Assembly: GCA_964019415.1 (NCBI GenBank)
Contig: OZ025884.1
Location: 3,417,193-3,481,192, forward strand
Direction: 5' to 3'
Length of the DNA stretch: 64,000 bases
DNA from: Ianthella basta
Lineage: Eukaryota; Porifera; Demospongiae; Verongiida; Ianthellidae
Below the pieces are notes generated by a model. The model worked only from the letters and a program-made list of their open reading frames with translations, did not search any database and was not told the DNA's origin. Within the stretch, counting starts at the first letter, position 1. Each line of letters opens with the position of its first letter. The position numbers and the translations under genes were made by a program. This document shows, in pieces, positions 45,726 to 64,000 of this stretch.

Positions 45726-46769
45726 TCAGCAGCGAGCACTGCAGCGAGCACCATTGTCGCACAACCACTGGCATATCGTATAGAATCTCTGCCTGGTGAT
45801 GCGAACAGCATAGTTGTAGCTGCTGCTCTCATGGCTATGCACTCCCCAGACATGCCCAGTGTCAACCACCATGGGAGAGCCTGGAGCATTGTAAATGTCA
45901 CACATGCTCCTCATCCTTGAGTTGTAAGTTATGCGAATGCCTAAGATTCTGACCACTTCAAGTTCAGCATAGCAGTGACTGCAGTAATAGCAGGGGTATG
46001 TTCCAATACTTCTCCTGTCACCATGATACCCACAAGTTTCAACATGCGTTCTGGGCATTGGATCTTGGAATCCAAATCCTAGCCAGCAAGGAGAAGTGAA
46101 CGTACTGCTAAGCAGGACGAGGCCTATGTTTGATCTTGCATCCCCATTAGCATTCATGATCCATGCACGGCTCCAGGCAGCAAACGTACCCCGTCTAGAG
46201 CAGTCACGCCCCACATACATTCCTATGTTTGTTCTCCATCTTCTGTTAGTGTGATCATAAAGACAGTGCCCAGCTGTTAGAGCATGGCGAGGACCAATGA
46301 GGACTGCTGTGCAACCATTCTGCATATAGGCAAGTGTACATGTTCTGATTCTCAGTCCATAGCGTGGGGGTCTGTAGCGATTGTCTGAGCCAATGATGGC
46401 ACGCTTTTCCTTGCTAGGTTCTTCATCCAATGTAAAGTTGCTGGATTCGCTAAATCGAAATGCTGAATTGTCATGACGAGCAAGTTCCAGGATTCTAATC
46501 ACGTTTTCATCAGTTTCTGTTGTCTCCACTCCATCATGGCTCAACGAGATCCAGCGATTCTCTTCAATCTCTTTTGAAGCATAGTAGTGAATCTCTTCGT
46601 CGGGGTCAAATGATTCGAATGGGTTGTCATTGTCAGGAACGGAAGGGTAGTCTTCAAAAGCTGCTTCAGTGACAGTCCTGTTCTCTGCATCAATGTCACC
46701 TCGGTCTGCAGCTATCAGAATGAGTGGCACCAGCAGGATGCCTATAAGAAGGAAAAACTTGCTGGCCAT
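45726..46769 (-). CDS. Secreted trypsin-fold protease homologue B, predicted catalytically dead
   Basis: Intronless, 347 residues, closest to copy A. Signal peptide at 1-20 (MASKFFLLIGILLVPLILIA), propeptide with HYYASKEIEENRW, junction EKR|AIIG (121-127), His168 (LTAGHC). Asn214 (SNIGLVLL) stands for the catalytic Asp and Pro296 (NAPGSPM) for the catalytic Ser. CxxCxxC insert at 260-266. The frame, cysteines and C-terminus (SSYNYAVRITRQRF) are fully kept, which argues for a maintained non-enzymatic function rather than decay. It shares upstream flank with A, supporting duplication after the loss of the triad. Confidence 0.85.
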   Translation of the reverse strand: MASKFFLLIGILLVPLILIAADRGDIDAENRTVTEAAFEDYPSVPDNDNPFESFDPDEEIHYYASKEIEENRWISLSHDGVETTETDENVIRILELARHDNSAFRFSESSNFTLDEEPSKEKRAIIGSDNRYRPPRYGLRIRTCTLAYMQNGCTAVLIGPRHALTAGHCLYDHTNRRWRTNIGMYVGRDCSRRGTFAAWSRAWIMNANGDARSNIGLVLLSSTFTSPCWLGFGFQDPMPRTHVETCGYHGDRRSIGTYPCYYCSHCYAELEVVRILGIRITYNSRMRSMCDIYNAPGSPMVVDTGHVWGVHSHESSSYNYAVRITRQRFYTICQWLCDNGARCSARC

Positions 46770-46806
46770 GATCCTGGTTGCTGCTTGCTAATGGTGCTGC
46801 ACAGCT

Positions 46807-46816
46807 CCTTTTAAAG
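46807..46816 (-). promoter_or_regulatory. TATA-like box of protease B
   Basis: CTTTAAAAGG on the minus strand about 40 bp before the ATG at 46769, equivalent to the box of copy A. Confidence 0.45.
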
Positions 46817-46949
46817 GGATTGAGAAGCCCAAACTGTTGTCCATGTGGGTGGTGAACCTAAGACCTTAAATGATGCAACCATTAATTACACAGTATAGAG
46901 TGCACCCAATACTACCATAATGATGTGCTCATGGACACTCTGCTCTTTT

Positions 46950-46968
46950 GTGTGTGTGTGTGTGTGCA

Positions 46969-47054
<86 letters not shown>

Positions 47055-47057
47055 TGC
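46950..47057. repeat. (GT)n microsatellite, about 100 bp
   Basis: Almost pure GT upstream of protease B, with interruptions GCATGC and TATG. Confidence 0.95.
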
Positions 47058-47697
47058 CTGTGGAGTGCATGTGTGTAATACATATGAATGCATGCATATG
47101 ATTGGATAAGGAACACTGTGTTTGTATGATAACATTATACTGGTGTGTGTGTGGGTAAAGGTTGTCTATACATCATTATACGTACATGTTGAACACAAGT
47201 CAGCTGTATATAAAATAGACCCTACCTTGTCGATCCACCCACTAGCTTCCAAATCTGCTATATACAAGAACTATAGTATGCTTCTACATGACTTGTACAG
47301 TATGTTTTGGTGCTGTCAGGCACTGCATCCGGGCTCACTAATGAAAACAATGCATTGCTCCATTTCATTCAACAGATGCATAATCATACATGTGTATATA
47401 CGTAGACTGACTGTGTCAAAATGTATTAATTTTATGTACATAGCTGACGTTTCTATTTCCATATTCTCTCTGTAACTGCAGTAAATAATTAATTTTTAAT
47501 AGTAGTAAAATGGGCAGTCGTTTTTCTGTGTTCATTTGCACCACATGTACATATCTTGGGAGTACACAGTTCACTCCCACCATCTACATTCGTTCTTGGC
47601 ATTCCTTCTTGTGAATGGATGGTGTCCAATTAGCTTTGTGACTTGTCTAGAGTAGTGTTAGTGACACCTCTCAACCAAACTACAATTGAGGTAAAGG

Positions 47698-47726
47698 TAA
47701 GGGTTAGGGTTAGGGCTAACCCTAAA
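47698..47726. repeat. Telomere-like TTAGGG motif in inverted arrangement
   Basis: TAAGGGTTAGGGTTAGGG is followed at once by CTAACCCTAAAC, giving head-to-head TTAGGG units with arms GGGTTA / TAACCC. Very short, an interstitial trace rather than a telomere. Confidence 0.8.
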
Positions 47727-49043
47727 CATTAATTTGTCATTCAGCTGTAAATTGACTTTATGTACTGCCACCTACAGTACTTTAGACTTGTAGAAAGTGA
47801 CAAGCAATGTTGCTGCACTATATAGCTGTCTCATTCCCTTGTAATCAACAGGCCTTGCATGCATGGAATGATTCACAATCAGTTGCGCAGTGTGGTAGAT
47901 GTCTACTTAAGATCCCCTATTAATGCAGTACATACAGTACTTTGAATCATTACTACACAACTGGTGGTACTGAGAGGCATTCTAGATATTAAATTAGTGC
48001 ATGGTCTTGATCTGGCGTCAAGAATCTAGCTACCTGGTCAATTGCTATTGCTGTGCTAAGACTTGGTGCAGTACCTGAAAGTTCAGGAAGGTACAAAGCA
48101 CCATTGCTAGCCAAAGCAATATTAAATAATCAATTAATGCTAAATGTATGCTATCCATATCCAAATGCCCTAGCAACAGCTAGAGGATGCATGATCCCTG
48201 TGAAGTCCCTCATATTAATACTATTATTATATAAATGTTACTGTACTGTAGTGCACCTCATAAACTGTGATCCCCCATAACTAGCTATTGTGGCTTGCAT
48301 GGATCCAAGGGTATTATATACTCCAAATTTGTGGTCTTGACCTGGTGCCAAGTGTCTGCCTACTTAATTGTTTACTATATTATACTGGGTTGAGATAGAG
48401 TGCAGCATACCTCAGAGTACGTACATTAAATTGAGGTACCTTGGAGTGCAGCAATCAAAGGTACATGGACTGCACTGCACTCAATCGCAGCTAACAGTAA
48501 CATATAAGGGTCAATGATTATTGGGCAAAACGTAATATGTAGCAGGACAATGCATGTGTAGTTGGACAAGTACTAGTTATCATATAATAGTTACCTACAA
48601 AATTAATATAGCCTTGACCAATGCTACAGTAAAGGGTTTCCCAGGTAAGATCATTGTCCAACATAGCCAATGGCATATACGTACACATACAACATGCTCA
48701 TATATATCCACAAGCAGCTGGCTAATTTGAACTCCATTGCCCACTTTCTCAAGCTCTCAGTGTTGCTGCACTATATAACTTTGTGTCATTAGAATATTAA
48801 AGGAGTATCTAAAACATCTATGCATATATACAGTCCACCACTTACTTGGTCACATATTTGTGAGGCTATATATATTGCTGGCCATGGTATATAAAATGGC
48901 CCATTTTGAAAAATTGGCCTTCTCTAAACATACAGAAATAGGCATGTTTATAGGCAAGAGACAATGCAAGTAGATTGAGATGCAAACAATATTGCTTAAT
49001 TATGAATGAAACTGTCTGCATATGCATGCTAGTTTACAACAGA

Positions 49044-49324
49044 CTGACACACTGTTCAACACATGGCCAGTGTACAGTGAAAGTCCTCAGTAACTATAAA
49101 GCATGGTCTGCAGGTGTACACGTAGAGGCTCATGTGCTGGCCCCTCCCATAACTTCATTACTGTACTTCCCCAATCCATACAGCTAGTGTGGTGAGCTGG
49201 AAAGATCCCAGGGTCTCTCTTGTACACATGACCTATACATCTGGCTCCAGGTGTCTTCTGTTTGGTAATTGTTTATTACTTGGTTAGCGTCCCTATATAG
49301 TTTAAAGTCCGTGAACAGTTTAAT
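49044..49324. repeat. 281-bp dispersed repeat, copy 2
   Basis: Partner of 30427-30708. Located about 950 bp beyond the LON stop codon. Confidence 0.9.
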
Positions 49325-49608
49325 TTACATACACACCTACCCTTAATTACTAGGTGAATGCACAGCATTGCTGACCAGGCAAGGCTGTGCAAGGTGTTAC
49401 ATAAGTAGATGTCATCAACTGGTCTGACAGCCAGGTGATGATAGGAATGAATTTGAAGACGGGTTGAGGTGAAATGGAACACTTGGAAGACGGGTTGAGG
49501 TGAAATGGAGGTAACGTGTTTGGAAGTGTGGACAGGCCTGATTGGATAGAATGCGGACACAAACACAGATATATAGCTATTTGTGCACACAGTGTGCAGG
49601 GCACATGT

Positions 49609-49680
49609 ACACACACACACGCACACCCACACCCACGCACACACGCGTGCACACGCGCACACACACACACACACACACAC
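49609..49680. repeat. (CA)n / CACACG tract
   Basis: CA repeat with CCACACCCACGC and CGCGTG interruptions downstream of LONP1. Confidence 0.9.
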
Positions 49681-50275
49681 TGCCACGCACCCTCAACTTC
49701 CTGACTACAGAAAGGGTTCATACATACATACTTACATATGTACAAAGTTCCTCGAGTGATGAAGTGAAGTCATCTTATTATGTAAGTATACCAATGTGTG
49801 CTTCAGACTAGTGTATCTCAAATAGCATGGTACGGTCCCCATATGGATAATGTATATATGACATTGTACAAGGAGGACAATACAGTGACCTCACACATGG
49901 TATATTTGTCAGGCCTGAAGGAATCATTTTAAGACAGTCAGGCTAAGTCATACTAATAGCCAGCAGTATGTTGTCTCTGTGGCCACATGCAAAGAACAGG
50001 AAGAAATTTATAATAATAAGCTATTAAAAATGGCCAGACCTAATAACTCTGGTCAGGCCATGGCCTGGGCAGACTGGGCATGTGTAACGCACAGTCTATA
50101 GACACACTGAACTGCCATTAGTTCTGTGTAGAATTGCAGCATAATTCACTGAAGAAGCTCTGTGATACAAAACTGAACATAGCCAACTAATACGGACATA
50201 CTGTCAAATGAAAGATTCCCTATACTGCAATACAGCAGCTGTCAGAGTGGGCTTGGTTGCAAGCAGTAGTCAGCG

Positions 50276-59968
<9,693 letters not shown>

Positions 59969-60137
59969 TTTGCTCGAATGTCGCAATGCACGCAGCAGGG
60001 ATCTCGTGACCCAGCCCCCTCCGCCCGCCCCCGTCTGGTTGAGACCTTCCGAGTCACACAGCTTGTCACACCGTAGACCCTCCTGCTCACACAGAGCACG
60101 ACCAAGTAGCACTCTTGGCACGACGTGTGTTCTGAAA
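59969..60137. promoter_or_regulatory. Putative divergent promoter between LONP1 and a plus-strand first exon
   Basis: 169 bp, with CpG-containing, GC-rich sequence and no TATA, separate the LON Met codon (59968) from a plus-strand ATG (60138). This layout is typical of bidirectional housekeeping promoters. Inference only. Confidence 0.4.
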
Positions 60138-60168
60138 ATGGCCGGCCTTCAGGATTCCCAAAAGACAG
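60138..60168 (+). CDS. Candidate first exon of a divergent gene
   Basis: ATG opens MAGLQDSQKT and runs into a strong donor G|GTACGT at 60168/60169. The context AAAATGGCC is Kozak-like. I could not find a phase-consistent second exon before the retrotransposon. The coding remnant at 63.1-63.95 kb might belong to it but is broken. Confidence 0.35.
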
Positions 60169-60697
60169 GTACGTTACCTATACGTAAGGTAGGGTAGGGG
60201 GATCGGGCCGGGGGAAGGTTGTCTTAGTTGGGTTAACCAATTAAACAATAAATCTACATAATAACTCAAAATGAGATGAACCCTGTTATAGGCTTGGTGC
60301 AAAATATTCTCTGCATGCAAATCTTCGCTAGAAGGCATTGGTATTACAGGGTTAACGGAAAGTTTATGGTAATTTTTCGCTTAAGTTATACACTGAAAAT
60401 TTCCCTTTGCCAACTTCAGAGCTTAGTTGATACCCTGAAGTAGCATACACAGTGAGAGAGGCTTGGTGCGAAAGAGATCGACAAAAGTGCTCAAATTGCC
60501 GAGCAGCGTGGCGAATAATTCAGGGGTCCATCGACATGCTTCGTTAAATGGAGGTATTCCGGCCAAGGGATGACCTTCAAACCATCACAAAGTACAAAAA
60601 TGAGCTTAGAAGATGGAGTACAAGGGTCTGGAGGTCACAGGTTTGTCGATGATGCGCGCTGGAAGACGTGTGCCAGGCGCAACTCATGGTATCGCTA
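60169..60697. other. Short intergenic or intronic stretch
   Basis: A small plus frame at about 60548-60650 reads MEVFRPRDDLQTITKYKNEL, then a stop after a possible GTTTGT donor. No family is recognised. It ends at the left target-site duplication of the retrotransposon. Confidence 0.3.
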
Positions 60698-60712
60698 ATA
60701 TTTCATTCCTAT

Positions 60713-62811
60713 AGGTTAGGTTAGGTTATTTTTATTGAAACAGGATAGTCCCATCAGCTCATATGGCTGGTCTGCCTGGGAGTCCTGAAAACAATACAAT
60801 ACAATACACACAAGCAATAGCACTGTTGTATTTCTAGCTAATGATGGTAAGGATAGAATGTAATTGTGATTAACAAAAATGGTCTGTAATTGAAGGTTAA
60901 TTCATAAAATAGGATTTTAATGCATTCTTGAAAAGTGGAACGGACTTGATACTTCTGATCTCTGGAGGAAGATTTGACCAGTCTAGCGATGCTCTAAAAA
61001 AGAAAGATCTCCTTCCCCACTCAGACTTAACAGGGAAGATGTGGGGGTTGTCAGAGCCCCTTGTCCTGACATAGCCCAAGGAACAATTTCTGTGAAAAGA
61101 TTGAGTAAGGTAGGCCGGGGCCAGATTGTTCAAGCGATGAGCCGAAACATAACTCTACGTCTTTCTAGGGGCATCCAATGCAGAGTACGCCTCATCTCCC
61201 CACTAGGTGTCCTGTGTGGTTGTGATAGGATCAGTCGCATACTATAGTTTAGGATCCTCTCTACTTTAGTCTGTAGCTCTTTAGTACACTCTTGCCAAAC
61301 AACTGCACAATAGTCTACATGAGGCAGTACAAAAGCCTGAAAGAGCTTCCTTTTTAAGGCGATAGGCAGAACTTTCCAGTATCTTCGTAGCTTAGAGAGT
61401 GCCCCAAAACATTTCTGACGCACTCTGGAGATGTGATCCTTCCAAGAAAGTTTGTCATCAATCCACACCCCTAGACATCTCACACAACTACTTCTGGGCA
61501 GCACCTGCTTCTCCAACCGCACCTCCACCTGATTCAATTCAGCTTCTCTCCGTCTTCTTCCTAGCAGCAGCAGTTGAGTCTTCTTCACATTTAGCGTCAG
61601 CTTGTTCCTTTGTACCCATTTGGCTACATTCGCGGCACCCTCATTCAGCCCATACTCCAGATCTGTTGCATTCTCACGTACAAGAGAGAGTGTAGTATCA
61701 TCAGCATATTGCATTGACTTACACTCACCAACTGCCTCTGGCAGGTCATTGACATACAAGGTGAAGAGCAGAGGGCCCAGGATAGACCCCTGAGGTACAC
61801 CTCTCCGGATGTCACTCCATGTTAAGTACGCACTGCCAACTCTGACCCTCTGCTTTCTACCATGAAGGTAATCCTGGAACCAGTTCAACGCTCCCCCACT
61901 CACACCATACCTTCCGAGCTTCCTGACCAGGATGGAATGGTCAACGCAATCAAATGCAGTCCATCATAATTGCTCCTACAAGTTGGTCAGCATCCAGAGC
62001 TTTGTGCCAACTATCTACCAAGCCCATCAGGACATCCTGTGTGGTGTGCCGAGGTCTGAAGCCCGATTGAGTGGGGTGCAGGATGTTGAACTTTTGCAGG
62101 TGGTCGAACAATTGTTGATGCACAAGCCTCTCAAATACCTTAGCCACAATTGGTAATAATGATATCGGACGAAAGTTGTCAAGACGCTCAGAGGTACCTG
62201 ATTTGGGAATGGGAATGATGTTTGCTGACTTCCATTCTACCGGGACCTGCCCAGTGTCCAGGCTTGTATTAAACAAGGAGGTGATCACGAGGCTGTGACT
62301 TTTTCCCTCTGCAGCCATCCTAAGAACTCTAGTACCAATCTGGTCAACCCCCACTTGCCTTGTTGGTATCCACCCATTTCAGCAAATTAAGTACATCTTC
62401 CTCCTCTATTCTGTGGAATCTGAACTTGCAGTTTGACATAGGGCACACCTCATTTGCTGAGTGGATGCTATCATTATCATTGTTGGGCACTCCAATGACT
62501 TGAGAGAAGAACTTGCAGAATTTGTCTGCGACACACTGTTTGTCCACTACAGTGCCTGTCTCCGTTTGTATGGCTCCTATCTCCCCTCTCATCCCTGTAC
62601 CAAGCAGTTTGCCCAACTCACGCCAAGCCTTTCCTGGGTTCTTGGTGGCTCTTTCACTAACGTCCTCAAAATGCTGCAACTTCGACTTCCTAATCATCAT
62701 AGTAACTCGATTTCTCAATAGCCTATACTTCTCCCAGTCTTCAGCTTTCCTAGTCCTCTTAGCCTTAGTGCAATGGTAGTTACGAGCCCTCATTGCAGCT
62801 CTAATCTCACT
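60713..62811 (-). mobile_element. 5'-truncated CR1/jockey-like non-LTR retrotransposon with 15-bp TSD
   Basis: ATATTTCATTCCTAT occurs at 60698-60712 and again at 62812-62826, a perfect 15-bp target-site duplication. In minus sense the element ends in AACCTAACCTAACCT-type pentamers instead of poly(A), as in CR1/L2-like lineages. It keeps the RT and C-terminal region but lacks the endonuclease, a typical 5' truncation. Confidence 0.85.
60897..62811 (-). pseudogene. Reverse transcriptase ORF of the non-LTR element, frameshifted
   Basis: In order: a pre-RT helical region (RNRVTMMIRKSKLQHFEDV), fingers (PVEWKSANIIPIPKSG, then LDNFRPISLLPIVAKVFERL), TQSGFRPRHTTQD, palm RRGVPQGSILGPLLF, catalytic YADDT, then a tail (PHVDYCAVVW, PLERRRVMFRLIA, DWSNLPPEIRS). 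The pieces occupy three frames (breaks near 62350, 61940 and 61132), so it cannot be active. The GVPQGS/YADD arrangement supports the RVT_1 non-LTR type. Confidence 0.85.
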
Positions 62812-63002
62812 ATATTTCATTCCTATGAAGGAAATCCTCGAATTTGAAGGTGTGGCGGTGCCCAGTGGCTCTCTAACGTCTAGAAATAGCATGCACACAT
62901 CTTTGCCATTTCAGTGCACTATAGCGACTCAATTTCACTTCGGCCGTTCCTAATACATGTAATTTCAAATTACGTACGGTGTAAGCATAAATACAGGAAA
63001 AG

Positions 63003-63974
63003 GTGGGATTGGAAACGCTCGTTTGCTTGCGATATATCCGTGTCTCGGATTGCACAATAATAACTCCTGTGGTGGGTGTGGGCTTCCGAACAAGAAATGC
63101 AGGTATTGAACATGGCGCCGCCTTCCACATGTACACAAAGGAACAGCTTCTCACACATGCGTTAACTGCGTACAAAAGCAGAAGCTGCTTTACAACACAT
63201 AGGCGAAAGGTGGCGCCATGTTTAGGACCCCTATCTTGTTCGAAAAATGTGTCGTCCAGTGTTCCGGTTGCAGTCACGGCAAGCGAACTGGTGAGGTGTG
63301 CTATCAATGCTGTCCTGGAAGACAAGGACCTGCAGATGAACTCAGTGAGAATTGATAAGCTGAAAGAGCTCGGAAAAAGCATCCTGGACAGGGTAATAGG
63401 AAGTGAAGCTGAAAGGGCACCTTTCAGTGACTTCTCTAGTGAGCTGACGGCCGTCCTTAGAGACACACTTTACACCTCTGCAACCTATCAATCCCCTGCA
63501 GCAGAGCAAGGAGCTCTATGGCGCACGTGCCTTTCATCAAGTAAGGCTATCGAAACTGCCAGAACTCTGGGATAGTTTCCTTTCAGTGATAAAGATCCAG
63601 GCAGATGTCCAGCTGCTACAGCAGCCAGTGAACCAAAAATTGTTTGAGAAGCTCTTGCCCAGACAATGTACTCTGTCTTCGTCCCCTCAGCATAGAGGTG
63701 TGCAGGACTCTCCCTTAAGCAAGGATGAACTGAATGCCCTGCAGTACACATGTGGATATGTTCCACATGCCCTGCTCAAGAGGTGCGAGAAGAGGAGTGA
63801 CAGGAAGTATGGCTAATTTATTGAGTGTCTGGGTGAAATGGCAGTACAGAGTGAGTCTGCCATTGACATCCTTGACTGCACCAAAGAGTGGATTAACAAA
63901 GTCAACTGTGGTGGTTTATTTCCTCTGAATGACGTAACTTACCTCTTTTTCTTGTCAATTGTGGTAGAGTTACG
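63003..63974 (+). pseudogene. Degraded plus-strand coding sequence, family not recognised
   Basis: Coherent protein-like runs: VAVTASELVRCAINAVLEDK, KELGKSILDRVIGSE, then after a shift near 63505 ELYGARAFHQVRLSKLPELW, DELNALQYTCGYVPHALLKR, and past an in-frame TAA at 63814, FIECLGEMAVQSESAIDIL then CGGLFPLNDVTYLFF. The frame continues smoothly through the stop, as expected for a pseudogene. It looks like a repeated sponge or transposon-associated family, but I cannot name it. It starts close to the retrotransposon and runs to near the window end. Confidence 0.4.
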
Positions 63975-64000
63975 TTGAATACTTTCCATTCACATAGCAA

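Larger units (their letters stand above)
47058..50275. other. Intergenic between protease B and LON
   Basis: Holds a short telomere-like inverted motif (47698-47726), the 281-bp repeat copy (49044-49324) and a (CA)n tract (49609-49680). No gene is recognised. Confidence 0.55.

Noticed and set aside
47698..47726. True telomere or chromosome end
   Set aside because: Only about three units, inverted, with ordinary sequence on both sides.
60121..60121. Upstream in-frame Met as the LONP1 start
   Set aside because: It would place translation 16 bp from the opposite ATG and before a sequence unlike a presequence; Met at 59968 fits better, though not proven.

Overview
The window looks like metazoan nuclear DNA, and a sponge (Porifera) is the most likely source. 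There are no operons or bacterial-type gene packing. Genes have GT-AG introns of about 100 to 400 bp, long CA/GT microsatellites are common, and the mobile elements are eukaryotic: Helitron, pogo-like, ISL2EU-like, CR1/jockey-like non-LTR and foldback MITEs. The sponge assignment is inference, resting on the CARD-NACHT-LRR immune receptor family, the element mix and the compact intron-rich housekeeping gene. Another early-branching animal is not excluded.

Left part (1-22 kb), all on the minus strand: an NLR innate-immunity receptor gene with a CARD exon (7951-8261), a NACHT exon (4419-6132) and four LRR exons down to a stop at 1069. Candidate 5' exons lie at 12520-13551, beyond a dead ISL2EU-like transposon (about 9.0-11.6 kb). 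A second copy of the NACHT-LRR block lies at 15.15-22.05 kb. It has lost its CARD exon and carries at least four frame-breaking lesions, so it is a pseudogene unless the assembly is wrong. Comparing the two blocks shows which pieces were inserted later: a 573-bp Helitron, a 1.08-kb retroelement with a 12-bp target duplication, and several small foldback elements.

Middle part (22-50 kb): gene-poor DNA with three intronless, secreted, trypsin-fold protease genes on the minus strand (25.3-26.3, 39.9-41.0 and 45.7-46.8 kb). The 40-kb copy has an intact His-Asp-Ser triad. The other two share Asp-to-Asn and Ser-to-Pro changes and should be catalytically dead. Decayed copies of the last three exons of the neighbouring LON gene lie at 32.7-34.9 kb. 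Together with paired repeats this suggests an old direct duplication of a protease-repeat-LON 3' block.

Right part (50-60.1 kb, minus): a complete 20-exon mitochondrial LON protease gene (LONP1 orthologue, about 975 codons) with presequence, LON substrate domain, AAA+ motor and Ser881-Lys924 dyad. Its 5' end faces a possible divergent first exon at 60138 (+). Beyond it lies a 5'-truncated, frameshifted CR1/jockey-like retrotransposon (60713-62811) bounded by perfect 15-bp target duplications, then a degraded plus-strand coding sequence of unrecognised family running to the window edge.

The genes do not form one pathway. The window is best read as an immune-receptor and secreted-protease neighbourhood shaped by segmental duplication and transposons, beside one housekeeping gene.
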